Shown here one piece after another: positions 31,214 through 42,239 of a stretch of 64,000 nucleotides of DNA (position 1 is its first letter; every line of letters starts with the position of its first letter). The notes under the pieces are model-generated. The model saw nothing but the letters and a program-made list of their open reading frames with translations. It was not told where the DNA came from and did no database searches. The stretch is from the NCBI GenBank assembly GCA_016584305.1, contig JACEEZ010021770.1:626465-690464 (forward strand), written 5' to 3'. The translations under genes were made by a program, and so were the position numbers. This stretch comes from Chionoecetes opilio. Lineage: Eukaryota; Arthropoda; Malacostraca; Decapoda; Majidae.

Positions 31214-31557
31214 TACACTTTCTGTACTGCATATGTAAATGTGTTGCCTTATTTAAGTCGTATAATAATATAGTTCTTACGACATCTGAGGGTTTGATTT
31301 TGTTGGATACTGTGGACCATGAAATGTATGGCTTTATTACCATCTATAAGAATGTAGTCATGTATAGGCATTATTATATATTAGGGCAAATAGCATATTC
31401 AATACATGGTTTGAGAATAACGTTCTAACCGGTTTTAATTTCTTTCTAACCGGTTCAGGAAAGTTATGTTTGGAGGAAGAACGAAAAACGAAACGTTAAT
31501 AATACTGTTTCTGATCGGAACGAACCGTTTGAAAAATAATTTAGTTTTCAAGCCCTG

Positions 31558-32106
31558 ATCAAAACACAACAAGAAATAACTGTCAAATTAAAAGAACATG
31601 ATACCAAGAAATGGAAAGCAGAACTACTTGAAAAAGAGACACTTAGACTTTACAGAACATACAAAACACATAAAAGAAATGAGACTTTCATGATAATGAT
31701 GAATCCACTACAATTTTGATGTATAAGCAACACACTGAAACTAAACTACAGGAACAGACACACCCACGGCAACACAGCAGGCACGACATGTAACACTGGA
31801 CTAGACGAGACTTTAGAACACTTCCTATTACACTGCGAGAAATATATAGACATCAGGAAAAACTTAAACTTTCTACAAGACAACACACTGACAAATGATG
31901 AGAAACTTGCAACATTTTTACTCCTAGCAGATGAACAGGATGCAGATGTGAAGAAACAAACTTTGTTACTGATGTGGAAGACAAGGAAACAGCAAGACCA
32001 TGGATTAGCAAGAAAGCCAAGACTTGTCACAAGAACAGTCACAGGTATAAGCACAGCAAGGGCTGATCAAGCAACAAACACCACAACACTTCAACAACCA
32101 GAATAG
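31558..32106 (+). pseudogene. LINE C-terminal knuckle, piece C
   Basis: Continues piece B: QQEITVKLKEHDTKKWKAEL, then LEKETLRLYRTYKTHK, a frame break near 31720, RNRHTHGN, and C-x5-LDETLEHFLLHCEKY, the zinc knuckle near the end of LINE ORF2 proteins. It runs to a stop at 32106. Confidence 0.75.
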
Positions 32107-32527
32107 AACCACCGCCACCAAGGTGTTACCCCCACACTTCTTCCACGTCCTAAAGGGTGGGGGCCTCTGCACATGCAGGGTGTATGCGCTATTACACAAC
32201 TACTTATACCATTTCTTCAATATGTATTTTAAAGGGCGGAAGTAGATCAATACTGCACAGTACGTATACTGAGCAAAAAATATATATATATATAGAAAAC
32301 ATAAGTGGTCACGGCGGTAGCGACCGCGCAGTTCTCGTCCATTATAACCGCATTTAAAATGCACATAAAAATCTATCAGAATATAAACTTCAATATCAAC
32401 CAATAATACTCTTGCAATAAAAATTTACTGGATGCTGAGAAACCAAATACTATCCCCTAAACCTTCTACACGGCTGAGTGACCGCTCCTTGCCCCTGATG
32501 ATCCCAGTTATTCTTGCCCACACAGAC
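32107..32527. other. no gene; short TA run
   Basis: A (TA) run lies at 32281-32294. At 32322-32350 a sequence related, in inverse, to the duplicated segment at 7357 occurs (CGACCGCGCAGTTCTCGTCC). Confidence 0.5.
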
Positions 32528-32704
32528 ACCAAGGGCGGCACCCCCCACCCTCCAAGCACCCCCTGTCCAGCCCACACCCACACACATCAAGGGCGGCGCC
32601 CCCCACCCACACAGACCAAGGGTGGCACCCCCCGTCCTCCAAGCACCCCCTGTCCAGCCCACACCCACACACACCAAGGGCGGCACCCCCCACCCTCCAA
32701 GCAC
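32528..32704. repeat. ~90-bp tandem repeat
   Basis: Two copies of a C-rich unit containing AAGGGCGGCACCCCCCACCC and CACCCCCTGTCCAGCCCAC, followed by a partial third. Confidence 0.85.
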
Positions 32705-32726
32705 CGGTTATAATGGTAGTCAAGTA

Positions 32727-33721
32727 GAGCGTCTGCTACAATTATGGACAGTTTTAGACAAAAGTTTAGCGTAGGGAGGTGTAAGTGTTTGCAGCAGGAT
32801 CAACACACACAGGGTTTACAAGCGGCTTGTGTGGAGAGTAGAAAACGAGGCATCACGGGGCAGTCACGTATATGTCACGTGGCATGACAGTTTAAAGAAA
32901 GGGAAATCCTGACACAATTATCGACAGGGGGCTACAGTTATCGAGTCTAACATTTTTTTTTTATTACAAGCAAAATCCTACAAAGTGAACCAAAAACGTA
33001 ACTGACAGCAAGGTAATTGTGTGTCCAAGTATTTACAGAATGAAGTAAGGCGACAAAGTACTGCAGCCATAATGAAACATTATACACGTGTGTATACAGA
33101 TGTGGTCTGATACGGACAAGTGTGTAATGACAGGGTTTATTTGAACAGCTATATGCACAAAACGGGAGCAGGTACAAGGTCAATATTTACAAGTGGTATC
33201 ACAGAAGTCTAATGTAACTATACATTGAAGAAATCATTTCAAATATGCTTTACTTTATTCAAAATATGCCTTTAAAGTTAATACTGTCGATAACTATGGA
33301 ATGTTCATATTTATGTACACAATTATCGACACCCCGGAGAGTACACATTGAGGTCATCACAGAAAAACAAACTGCAGCCATGGCATTTGTATGAGACCTA
33401 GTTTTGTAGATTATCAGCTAAAAACAGTAGATTTTTAACTCTGACTTGAAATAAACAAACACATCCATGGCTATGTGCGTTAACGTACCTGTTAAGAAGC
33501 ACGATTCGGTGATTTGTGCAGTAGGAGCATAACACATTTCAAGCTGGTCTACACAGTGGGTTAGCAGTAGAGTTGCATGATAGGTCTAGAAACGTTCCGG
33601 GTGAGTACAGGGTGTAAGCAAAGGACCAAAGAGCCACTAGAAGTTTAAAGGGGGTTCGCATAGTAATTTTTCTGAAAAAGTGTCGATAACGGTGGACTGT
33701 CGGTAATTGTAGCAGACGCTC
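32727..33721. mobile_element. TA-flanked TIR element, 995 bp
   Basis: Terminal inverted repeats GAGCGTCTGCTACAATTA and their complement, flanked by TA (32725-32726, 33722-33723). Several ATTATCGAC/GTCGATAA words are spaced through the element, as expected of transposase-binding sites. No transposase frame is present; Tc1/mariner-type MITE. Confidence 0.8.
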
Positions 33722-34171
33722 TAGTATAAAAGTAGTCAGTCTCAGAAAATGACCGCGCAGTCCTTGTCCATTATTACCCAAGCAACCCCGGTCTCCTGTC
33801 GTCTCCGTGGTGCAGTGGCTAGCGTGCCTGGCTACGAATCTGCGGGCCCTGGTTCAAATCCCGGCCAGGGCAAGTCGGCGACCAGCCTAACCAGCTGTTC
33901 TTCCTTCCTTTTGGGGTTGATAAATGGGTACCTGGGGGAACCTGGGGAAGGTAACTGTGGTGACCCAGGTGTCACACTAGCCCTGTGTCCCGGGGTAACG
34001 GGTCCTCACCTACCACAGGCTCTAAAGCTCCATCCACACTAGAGGGCAAAGCCCGCAGGCACACTTAAACTGTCGTCCACACGGACAGTGTCTGGCCCAG
34101 TCAGAGGCGGGCAGCTGGGCAGGCAGGCAGTGCAGCCGTTCTCTCGGGAAGACCGTGTGCGGTACGACAAC

Positions 34172-34633
34172 AATGCAAAGCAAGAAGGACCGCAAGAAGC
34201 TGGCACTGTGTAGCATAATCTTTGCTCTGTGCCTGAAAGAGTAAAAGAGCAAAGTGGAGAAAAAAAAGTGGTGTAAAGACTGGCTAAGTAAAATATAACA
34301 GTTGGGAAGTCTTGTTACAATTTTTCGTGAATTACAAGATGGAAAGTTGCGTGACTTCACAAACTATGTGAGGACCCAAGTACATTCTATAAACTCCTTG
34401 CCAAAGTAAAACCACATATAGAAAAGCAGGATACCAGAATGAGGGACAGCATAACAGCAGAAGCTCGACTGGAGGCTACCCTCCTATTTCTCTGTAATGG
34501 ATGCACCAACACATTTTTCCAGTATACATCAAGAATTTCTAAGCAGAGTTTGTCACAAATAATACCTGAAACATGTGAAACAATATATCAAGTGCTGAAG
34601 GATGATTACCTGCAGGTGACAATACTTTTGTAG
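34172..34633 (+). pseudogene. HARBI1-like transposase N-terminal remnant
   Basis: Frames give CKDWLS, then FRELQDGKLRDFTNYVRTQV and, after a frameshift near 34380, FYKLLAKVKPHIEKQDTRMR, ARLEATLLFLCNGCT and ISKQSLSQIIPETCETIYQV. This is the helix-turn-helix region preceding the DDE domain in PIF/Harbinger transposases. It ends at a stop before any catalytic Asp, 80 bp upstream of the hAT insertion. It fits the TAA target duplication of the surrounding element. Confidence 0.75.
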
Positions 34634-35303
34634 TGAAATGACCCATATAATGACTAGTATGCATACCTCCTTATGCAGTGTTACTAGTACTCATTATAGG
34701 TAATATGTCTTTATACCAGGGGTCGGCAACCTCCGGCCCGCAGAGTTCGAACTCATGGCCCGTCACCCTGCTTGATATTTATATAACAATCCGGCCCGCA
34801 ACAGCCCAGCCAACTAAATGAGTAAGTCGGCACCTCTCGACGTGATCGCGGCGGGTAGCGCGGGGCAAATTTGCATGACTGAGATCTTTACCACAGAAGC
34901 ACCACGGAAAGTCGCCAGGGATAAAAAATGACTACATGGCATGTCGACAGGCGCCGACGTGGGACTGGCCACTATCGTGGCATCTGGCAACTCTGCATTA
35001 CACGTGACGTCCCATGAGCAGTCTTCCCTCACCACCAACGGTCACGCCAGCGGCCAGTCTCCGTAGGAGTTCGTACTGAGAAGAGGTATGCATCAAACTT
35101 TCTTAGTCTGAAATGTACTTTTATCATTAGGGAATGTGGATAATATAAAGTGCATTTCTTGCTGCTACTTCTCTCTCTCTCTCTTCATTCACCCACTTCA
35201 CCCAGCCTCCAAGCTCACAACCACATACACGCTCACTAGGTACTAGTATTGGCAGGTCCTGTCCCGCCCGCCCGCCCAAATCAGACAATGGCTTACTGAG
35301 CCT

Positions 35304-35774
35304 CACTCAAACACATGCGAGCACACTCAAACACATGCGCGCACACTCAAACACATGCGCGCACACTCAAACACATGCGCGCACACTCAAACACATGCGC
35401 GCACACTCAAACACATGCGCGCACACTCAAACACATGCGCGCACACTCAAACACATGCGCGCACACTCAAACACATGCGCGCACACTCAAACACATGCGC
35501 GCACACTCAACACATGCCGCACACCTCAAACACATGCGCGCACACTCAAACACATGCGCGCACACTCAAACACATGCGCGCACACTCAAACACATGCGCG
35601 CACACTCAAACACATGCGCGCACACTCAAACACATGCGCGCACACTCAAACACATGTGCGCACACTCAAACACATGCGCGCACACTCAAACACATGCGCG
35701 CACACTCAAACACATGCGCACACACTCAAACACATGCGCGCACACTCAAACACATGCGCGCACACTCAAACACG
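35304..35774. repeat. 20-bp minisatellite, about 23 copies
   Basis: Units of CTCAAACACATGCGCGCACA are nearly identical; one copy near 35510-35525 has two one-base losses. Because 20 is not a multiple of three and the unit contains no stop in any plus frame, all three plus frames stay open. These frames are artefacts. Confidence 0.93.
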
Positions 35775-35987
35775 CCCATGCAAACACAGGCACGCCCACG
35801 CCCAACACAGGGGCGCAACACTGTGCTTGTCACAAAATACTGTGTGGACGTCTGCATCGTAATTTAAATTATTGTATGCATTGTTTGTACTATGTCAAAG
35901 TCTTGCCTGTATTCGTGTCTAACATGGGGATCATTATTTCACACTTTGTGCTTATTCTTTATTTTTCTTTATTTTTAGCCAATCATC

Positions 35988-38584
35988 ATGTCTGCAATTG
36001 TTAAGAAGAGGAAAGTGGACCTGGAGTGTCGGGCCTTCAACCCTGAGTGGGAGAAGTACTTCTTCACTGAATGCTTTGGACAGGCCCAGTGCCTCATTTG
36101 CTTGAAGACTGTGGCTGTCCTCAAAGAGTATAATATGCGCCGCCACTGGGAGACACGGCACCAAGCATCCAGCTTTGCATCGATGTCTGCTGCCGAGAGG
36201 AAGGAGGCCATTGTCAAACTGTCAGGCAACCTGCAGAAAAGCACTTCACTCTTCCGTAAGCAGACTGCTGAGGCTGACAAAGTGACGCGCGCCAGCTATG
36301 AGGTTTCCCGCCTCCTTGCTCGCCGGATGAAGCCATTCACAGACGGGGACTTTATCAAGGAGTGCATCATGGTTGTGATAGATTCCCTCTGTCCTGAAAA
36401 GCGTTCTGCCTTTGAAAGTGTGAGCCTTTCACTCCGCACTGTTTGTCGTCGCATTGAGATGTCAGACAGCGTGAACGACTCGCTTAAGACCTGTTGCTCA
36501 AATTTTGATGCCTTCTCTCTCGCTCTTGATGAGCACAGACATGAAGAACACAGCCCAGCTGGCGATTTTCATTCGTGGAGTCACTGCTGCCCTTCAGGTT
36601 TATGAGGAGTTTCTCCAGCTTGTTCCATTGCACGGCACCACCACTGGGCAAGACATCTTCGACGCCGTGTTTCAGTGTGTGAAGCAACACTCCCTTGACC
36701 TGTCCCGTCTCGTGTGCGTGACAACCGATGGTGCCCCAGCAATGACTGGAAAGAAGAAGGGTGCCGCCTCACTGCTACAGGGATGTCAACACGAAAAAAA
36801 AAACCTCTTGAAATAAAATAATAGGGCGACCAACTCATCCGAGCGCAGCGAGGCTGACCGACCGTAGCTAGGGAGCCTCCCAGCTGGGGGTTCGGGATTT
36901 TTTTTTTTTATTTCATGCTCTGAGAGAGCTTCTGAGAGGTCCTTGGTTATATCTATAATAATTTCTGGTCTCAATTTTGTCTGTTTTTGTGTCCACAATT
37001 TGTGTATATGTATATATCTCTGGCCATGCTATATTGAGTATATACCCTCTGGCCAATCTGGCTTGCCTCCTGCTGTGGCATCCCTGCATTGAACTCCCCA
37101 GGCCTGGAGCCTGCAAACTTGACATAGTGAGGGCAGTGTGCCAGTCGATACCAGACCCCTGGATCACCAGAGCTATCTCACCTGGCTGTGGCTGCTGTAA
37201 TCCACCCCCAACATACTGGCTGTGGGCTGCTGTATTCCACCCCCAACATACTGCTTCCTGAGCAAACTTGTAGCAGTGGAGTCAGGCGATATCGGCAGCC
37301 TAGTATTAACTTCCCGCTAGGCAGCCAAAAAATGTTTTATAGTCTGTGCTGGATCAGTGGCCAGGGTCAGGTTCGGCTGTGGGCTAGGCAACTATGTACA
37401 CACACACCCCCAATTTTTTTTAACCCGAATCTACACGATTCACAGAAATGACCCAGCTGACAATAAAATACTCGGAAATCCGCGGAAAATTGACATCCCT
37501 GCTGCTAGTGCGTCACTGTGAGGCCGCCGGACACACCCAGCCCATCCACAAGGTGCACTGCATCGTCCACCAAGAGTCCCTGTGCTCCAAGTCTGCCAAC
37601 CTTACTGATGTCATGTCTGTAGTCGTGAAGGTTGTCAACTCCATCCTCTACTGCAGCCTTAACCACCGCCAGTTCCAGGCACTAACGGACCAAGTCATCG
37701 CACACTAGGGTGACCTGCTTTACTTCTGTGAGGTCCGCTGGGTGAGTCGTGGAGCCATGCTGTCCCGCGTGTGTGACCTGCAGCAGGAGATCGCCACCTT
37801 CCTCCGTCAAAAGAACCTCCCCATTGCTGATCACTTTTCCAACCCGCAATGGCTTGCCCGCCTGGCCCTGCTCACAGCTATCACTACACACCTAAATCAC
37901 CTCAATGGGAAGCTGCAAGGCAAAAACATTCTAGTCACAGACATGTATTCGCACATCACCGCCTTCGAGGTAAAGCTGGGCTTGTGGGAGGCCCAACTGG
38001 CCGCTGGTCAGTTTATGCATTTTCCTCGTATTGCGGCTTGTGCACCTGATGACGTGGACCTGAACACTTGTGTTGGCGTTGTCACCTCTTTGCGGGAGGA
38101 ATTTGCCTCCCGTTTCACAGGTGTCGGGCCACTGGCTCCGGGCTTCAAGCTGTTCACCTCCCCCTGTGACTTCCCTGTGGACGAAGCCCCGGCCCCCCTG
38201 CAGATGGAGTTGGTGGAGCTTCAGTGTAATGAGGAACTGAAGGCAAAGTACCGTAAAGCTTCTCCGCTGTCCTTCCTCCGTGACCTCGTCCTCCCTTCTA
38301 ACAAATTTCCATATTACATTGAGCATGTAAAACGCATCGTTGCCATGTTTGGCAGCACTTACTGTTGTGAACAACTCTTTTCAAAAATGAAATATACAAA
38401 GTCTGGCATTCGCTCCCAGCTAAGTGACCGCCTCCTCAATGACATTCTGCTCTTGTCTACCTCATCCATCGATCCAGACATTGAATCACTTCTCCATGGC
38501 AAACACCACCAACCATCCCACTCATTTGCATGTCTCTTGATAAAACTGTTTTCTGCAGTCACTGATTTGCATGTTTTTCAATAA
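35988..38584 (+). pseudogene. hAT transposase (GTF2IRD2/Charlie-like), broken
   Basis: The N-terminal BED-like zinc finger (AQCLICLKTVAVL ... MRRHWETRH) lies at 36085-36160. A frameshift consistent with a 2-base loss falls near 36530 inside the conserved LDESTD block, which holds the first catalytic Asp. The second frame continues with TTGQDIFDAVF and VTTDGAPAMTG, the second catalytic block. About 650 bp of foreign DNA follows. The protein resumes near 37480 (KVHCIVHQESLCSK, TAG at 37706-37708, EVRWVSRGAMLSRVCDLQQE) and ends with the hAT dimerisation block FGSTYCCEQLFSKMKYTKSG. It has a frameshift, an insertion and a nonsense codon; otherwise well preserved. Confidence 0.9.
36795..37445. other. 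unidentified interruption in hAT transposase
   Basis: The transposase homology stops near 36780 and resumes near 37480. The block has an A run (36793-36805), a T run (36899-36911), a short tandem duplication at 37180-37258 (GGCTGTGG..CACCCCCAACATACTG) and no recognised frame. I could not define its ends. Confidence 0.5.
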
Positions 38585-38834
38585 ATTTCTTGTAATCTAG
38601 TCACTGGTTTGCCTGCTTTTCTATAAAAGTTTTGTACACTGTCACTTTTGGGTTCTCTTTGGCACTCCGGCCCGCAGGCTACTCCTAGAAGCTTTCTCTG
38701 GCCCTGGCACTGAAAAGGTTGCCGACCCCTGCTTTATACCAAAGTGAAGATACCTTTAGGATACGAAATAAAATACAACCCTCCTTACTACCCATGTTAT
38801 GTTTTATACAAACCACCGTGTATCGTCACATACA

Positions 38835-39636
38835 GCGCGTTTTCGCAACGTTCACTACCCTGGTCCAGTCCAGTCTATACCGGTCCTGGCTGGACTGATG
38901 CTCGCGAAAATACATCGAGACTGGCCCCGTCCCATTCGTCATTCCTATTGGCTGGGGGATCGAGTGGGCGGTCCTCCGGGCAGAAATGCAAATATTTTTT
39001 AAAAGCGCACATTTTATTACTTGACTTCTCAATGGGAAGTAAAGTTGCAGGGATGACTATGAAAAAGTTAATGATGAAATTTAATTTTATTTACCGTTAA
39101 TAACACTATCTATAGTCGCCACTGCACTAATGTCTCAGGGGGGCATATATTACGAGTTTTAGCATCACTACAGATCATATCACGTGCACGGTACGTTGTT
39201 TACATTATCTACATAACACTATAGCTAGTACATGTCTTCAGTGACACATACAAGTCTGTAGTGATGCTAAAATTCGTAATATATGGCGCCTGGTGACATT
39301 AGTGCAGTGGCCACTATAGTGTTGTTGACGGTACATTAATTTCCCAAGATATTGTTTCAGCAAATTGCGAATATTGTAATTTTTCGTGAAATTACTTCAG
39401 TCTTATGGTCGGCCATCATGGTGTTTCATGTCTTATCAGTGGCACGAGAAGCTCCTGGTCGTCTTCCCCGCTGACTGTAGTGCGCATGCGCCAGTTCTCC
39501 TCACACTAGTCCAAGGTGGTCTTGCTCACTGGGCTGGCCCAGTCTAGCCCGTTCCAGCTCAGCTCGCCTCGCGAAAACAGTGTCCGCCCGGGACTGAGCC
39601 AGTCCAGACCGGGCTAAAACGGTCGCGAAAACGCAC
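38835..39636 (-). mobile_element. TIR foldback element, family A copy 2
   Basis: Inverted relative to 2191-3144 and matching it in two blocks (38835-38995 and 39318-39636). Ends GCGCGTTTTCGCAACG and GCGAAAACGCAC, with TAA at the right. It lies inside the Harbinger element and is itself interrupted at 38996-39320. Confidence 0.75.
39098..39320. mobile_element. palindromic MITE related to family C
   Basis: About 70-bp inverted ends (AACACTATCTATAGTCGCCA at the left, CACTATAGTGGCCACTGCAC inverted at the right) share the GTCGCCAC...CACTAATGTC...GGCGCCATATATTACGA core with family C. Absent from the other family A copy at this site. About 100 bp of extra sequence (38996-39097) precedes it. Confidence 0.7.
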
Positions 39637-40170
39637 TAATACTAGAATGATGCAGAAGGGGGCAAAGGTGGACGTGGCGATGCGATCAGTTTATTTTGAC
39701 ACTACGTATAGTAGTCACGTGAGGTTCCAATGCTGCTACAAGACTACCAGTACTAAAACCCAAACTCGTAACGCTCATCAGTTTAAGTTGTAATGGGACT
39801 TACTTCATGATACGTAATGAAATATTAAGGAACATTTGTTTTCTCTGCTAATAGACGTAGAGTAAATTCCTGACAAACTGATAACCATGGCTCCTAAGCT
39901 CTACATGTAACCTAGTATGTCTGGCAGTGATGCACTGCCAGGCGCGGCGGGCAGTGCCTGGTGAAATCGCTCAGCTGCCATCACGGGCATTTTACTCGTT
40001 GGCCCGCGGGCACAAGCGGTGAGCCCGTCAACAGGCAAACTGCTCGTTTGTGCCCGCCTGCTAGTGTGGACAGGGCTTAAGGGCTAATGCCACGGAGATG
40101 AGCACCGAGGCCACGTGCGGCATTGCGTATGCTCCCATCTTTATTTTAACCTCGGTCTCCCCTGCCTGCC

Positions 40171-40737
40171 CAGACAAACACACGCACCCCACGGAGTAAT
40201 AGTCCAGAAAATATAGGTGACACACCACAAGACACATCACCGAGGCCTTAACAAGTTATGGGTGGCATGCATATACACTACATCAACCCTGCTGGCCGCC
40301 GCTGCCGTCCACCCATCACGACGCCCCACCGTCATCCGCCTCACCTGTGCCTTCCTGAGGAAGACAAATCAACTGTCACGACTGTGGTTAATTCACAGCT
40401 GTACACCAGGGCGAATATCGTCGACTTCGACATCACTGCCCTTCAACAACAACAACAATACATCAGGGAAGTATTTTATTACCGTGTCCTACCAGTGAAG
40501 CAGTGACAGTGGTGGTGTTGTTGTTTAGGGCTGCGAGGATCCCTTGGGGAACACTATGAGCCCTGGTGATGTCCTATGATGCTATCACAGGCGTGGTGGT
40601 TGACCTGTCGTTCCCAGGAAGACACAGGCGATGGCACCGTGGCACTGCCAGCCGGGGAGGAAGGAAGACCGCGCCAAAGTTGTTGTTGTTGTGGATCTCG
40701 ATCTTGACAAGCGGCCGCGGGTGGTCCTAAGACTGTA
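40171..40737. repeat. two inverted copies of dispersed repeat R
   Basis: A copy near 40335-40415 and an inverted copy near 40555-40640 flank a short unit with CAACAACAACAACAATA (40445-40461). No gene. Confidence 0.55.
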
Positions 40738-40834
40738 ACCAAAGCAGAGAGCTTCTACCGAAAGGTGTCACTCCGACCGTGCCATTTTGAATTCATGGAC
40801 GGCAGCGATCCTAGCGGCAGAGGGGACCTCTGAC

Positions 40835-40882
40835 CAGTGGCATACCCAGAAAATTGAAAAGGGGGGGGCCAAAAAAATAAAT

Positions 40883-40926
<44 letters not shown>

Positions 40927-41056
40927 TAGACCACTGTAGATATAATGGTCTGTGACATATATATATTTATTTATTTATAATAAATATATTTTATTATTTA
41001 TTTTTTGCAAAGGGGGGGGCCATGGCCGCATGCCCCCCCCCCTCGGTACGCCACTG
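40835..41056. mobile_element. hAT MITE with TA core (family G copy 1)
   Basis: Ends CAGTGGCATACCCAGAAAAT and, inverted, CAGTGGCGTACCGAGG, with CCTCTGAC duplicated exactly (40827-40834, 41057-41064). G and C runs lie next to the ends and a TA microsatellite forms the core (40888-40924). It is nested in the left arm of the giant foldback; the right arm is the empty site. Confidence 0.92.
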
Positions 41057-41280
41057 CCTCTGACAGTCGCTCGTGCAGAACGAGGGGGAATCTCATCTCC
41101 TTTTGGTGATGATGGGGTGATAATGGAAGGTGGGAGAGAGGGAAGGAAGGAGATATGAGAGAAAGAAAGGAGGAATAAGGAGTAAGGAAGAATTGGAGGG
41201 ATGAAGAGTCGGAAGAGGAACTGACGAGGAAAGAAATAAGGAATCAAAGAAGGGAAGAATTCCTCCACTCACGCGTTACC

Positions 41281-41475
41281 CATCTTCCCCCACCCATTCA
41301 CTCACCCATTACCCCACACGCGTTACCCATCTTCCCCCACCCACTCAGTCACCCATTACCCATCACCCCACACCCATTCACTCACCCATTACCCATCACC
41401 CCTGACCCATTCACTCAACCATTACCCATCACACCACACCCATTCACTCACCCATTACCCATCACCCCACACCCA
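41281..41475. repeat. minisatellite, left arm of foldback
   Basis: About six units of CCCATTCACTCACCCATTAC plus CCATCACCCCACA, the complement of the array at 42240-43312. Confidence 0.85.
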
Positions 41476-41597
41476 TCCAGAATTAGGTTAGGATAAAAAC
41501 AAGAGAACATACGTAATATAAAAGGCAAAACCAACAGAGGAATGGCTACATGTGTGGCAATCAGCATTAAAGAACACAGTCACCGATTTCCTCTCAC

Positions 41598-41634
<37 letters not shown>

Positions 41635-41832
41635 TCTGTTGTTTTTTACAACGTGAAAAATCCTGACCTCTTGCTACTTAATTACTGACTGATATTTGAT
41701 GCCAGGAGAAGGGAATACGTACTACGCTTCTTCTAAAGTTCAGTTGTATTCTATCATAGTTAACCATAATATCAGGCAAACATGGGCATCATTCTAAGCA
41801 TGAGACCTTAAGATAGAATGGAATTTTCGCAT

Positions 41833-41889
<57 letters not shown>

Positions 41890-42239
41890 TAATCTCCCTA
41901 ACTCATCCATCACCCATTCATTCACTTACCATCGTTGTGCCAGTTAAGATTTACCCATTACCCATCACCCATCATCCCCCACCCATCACCCCCCACCCAT
42001 TACTCATCACCCCCCACCCATCACACCCCTTCCATTACTCATCACCCCCACCCATACTTTTGATACAGTTATATTCTTTCTGTACAGGAAATTGTATTGA
42101 TCACAAACTTTAACTACACACCATGTTTTATTGATGAATTTCAAATTCACAAAATAGAATTTTTGACATTTAATTTATTCACTAGTTTATTTCACACATC
42201 TTGCACAATAACAAGATCAAAAAGTGCAATGTTCCATGT
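41476..42239. other. foldback spacer with TA and poly(A) runs
   Basis: Contains a TA run (41602-41632), a run of about 49 A (41838-41886) and ragged ACCCATCACCCCCCACCC words (41905-42055). No frame is recognised; the centre of the foldback lies here. Confidence 0.6.

Larger units (their letters stand above)
28925..31557. mobile_element. hAT-type element with perfect 8-bp TSD
   Basis: Ends CAGGGCTTTGAACCGG and, inverted, CAGGGCTTGAAAACTA; ATCAAAAC is duplicated exactly at 28917-28924 and 31558-31565. The net hAT sequence is about 1.07 kb (28925-29654 plus 31214-31557). It is non-autonomous: no transposase is seen. A GGTTCGAGTCC box-B-like motif at 29485-29495 suggests a degenerate tRNA-like (SINE) stretch inside it. 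A 1.56-kb TA-flanked element is nested within. Confidence 0.88.
26322..32106 (+). mobile_element. LINE 3' part split into three pieces
   Basis: Pieces at 26322-26651, 28755-28924 and 31558-32106 read in order as the C-terminal third of one LINE protein. They are separated by an RTE insertion (target copy ACCAGA at 26646-26651 and 28749-28754) and a hAT insertion (ATCAAAAC at 28917-28924 and 31558-31565). Removing each insert with one target copy rejoins the coding sequence. The 5' part is absent. Confidence 0.85.
34717..38731 (+). mobile_element. Charlie-like hAT element, 4.0 kb, perfect TSD
   Basis: Ends CAGGGGTCGGCAACCTCCGG and, inverted, CAGGGGTCGGCAACCTTTTC, with CTTTATAC duplicated exactly at 34709-34716 and 38732-38739. 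It carries a nearly full-length but broken transposase, a 20-bp minisatellite in the 5' region and a ~650-bp interruption. CAGGGGTCGGCAACC ends are characteristic of the Charlie group. Confidence 0.93.
34026..40077. mobile_element. PIF/Harbinger element, 6 kb, with nested inserts
   Basis: Ends AGCTCCATCCACACTAG and, inverted, AGCCCTGTCCACACTAG; TAA is duplicated at 34023-34025 and 40078-40080. A 3-bp TWA duplication and the transposase-like remnant at 34172-34633 point to PIF/Harbinger. The catalytic half is missing. A 4-kb hAT and a family A foldback lie inside. Confidence 0.85.
33798..40170 (+). mobile_element. tRNA-derived SINE split by a Harbinger element
   Basis: The head GTCTCCGTGGTGCAGTGGCT contains an A box at 33808-33818 (TGGTGCAGTGG) and a B box at 33852-33860 (GTTCAAATC), followed by a body with GGTTGATAAATGGG and GGTAACGGGTCCTCACC. 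The body stops at 34025 and resumes at 40078 (GGGCTAATGCCACGGAGATG). The copy at 52815 is continuous across this point, which proves the interruption. Both pol III boxes are intact in this copy. Confidence 0.85.

Noticed and set aside
33801..33873. Functional tRNA gene
   Set aside because: A and B boxes are good, but the sequence continues into a SINE body, and a second copy at 52815 has a decayed B box.
35315..36004. Three overlapping plus-strand frames of 170-229 codons
   Set aside because: All are produced by the stop-free 20-bp tandem array and have no conserved domain.
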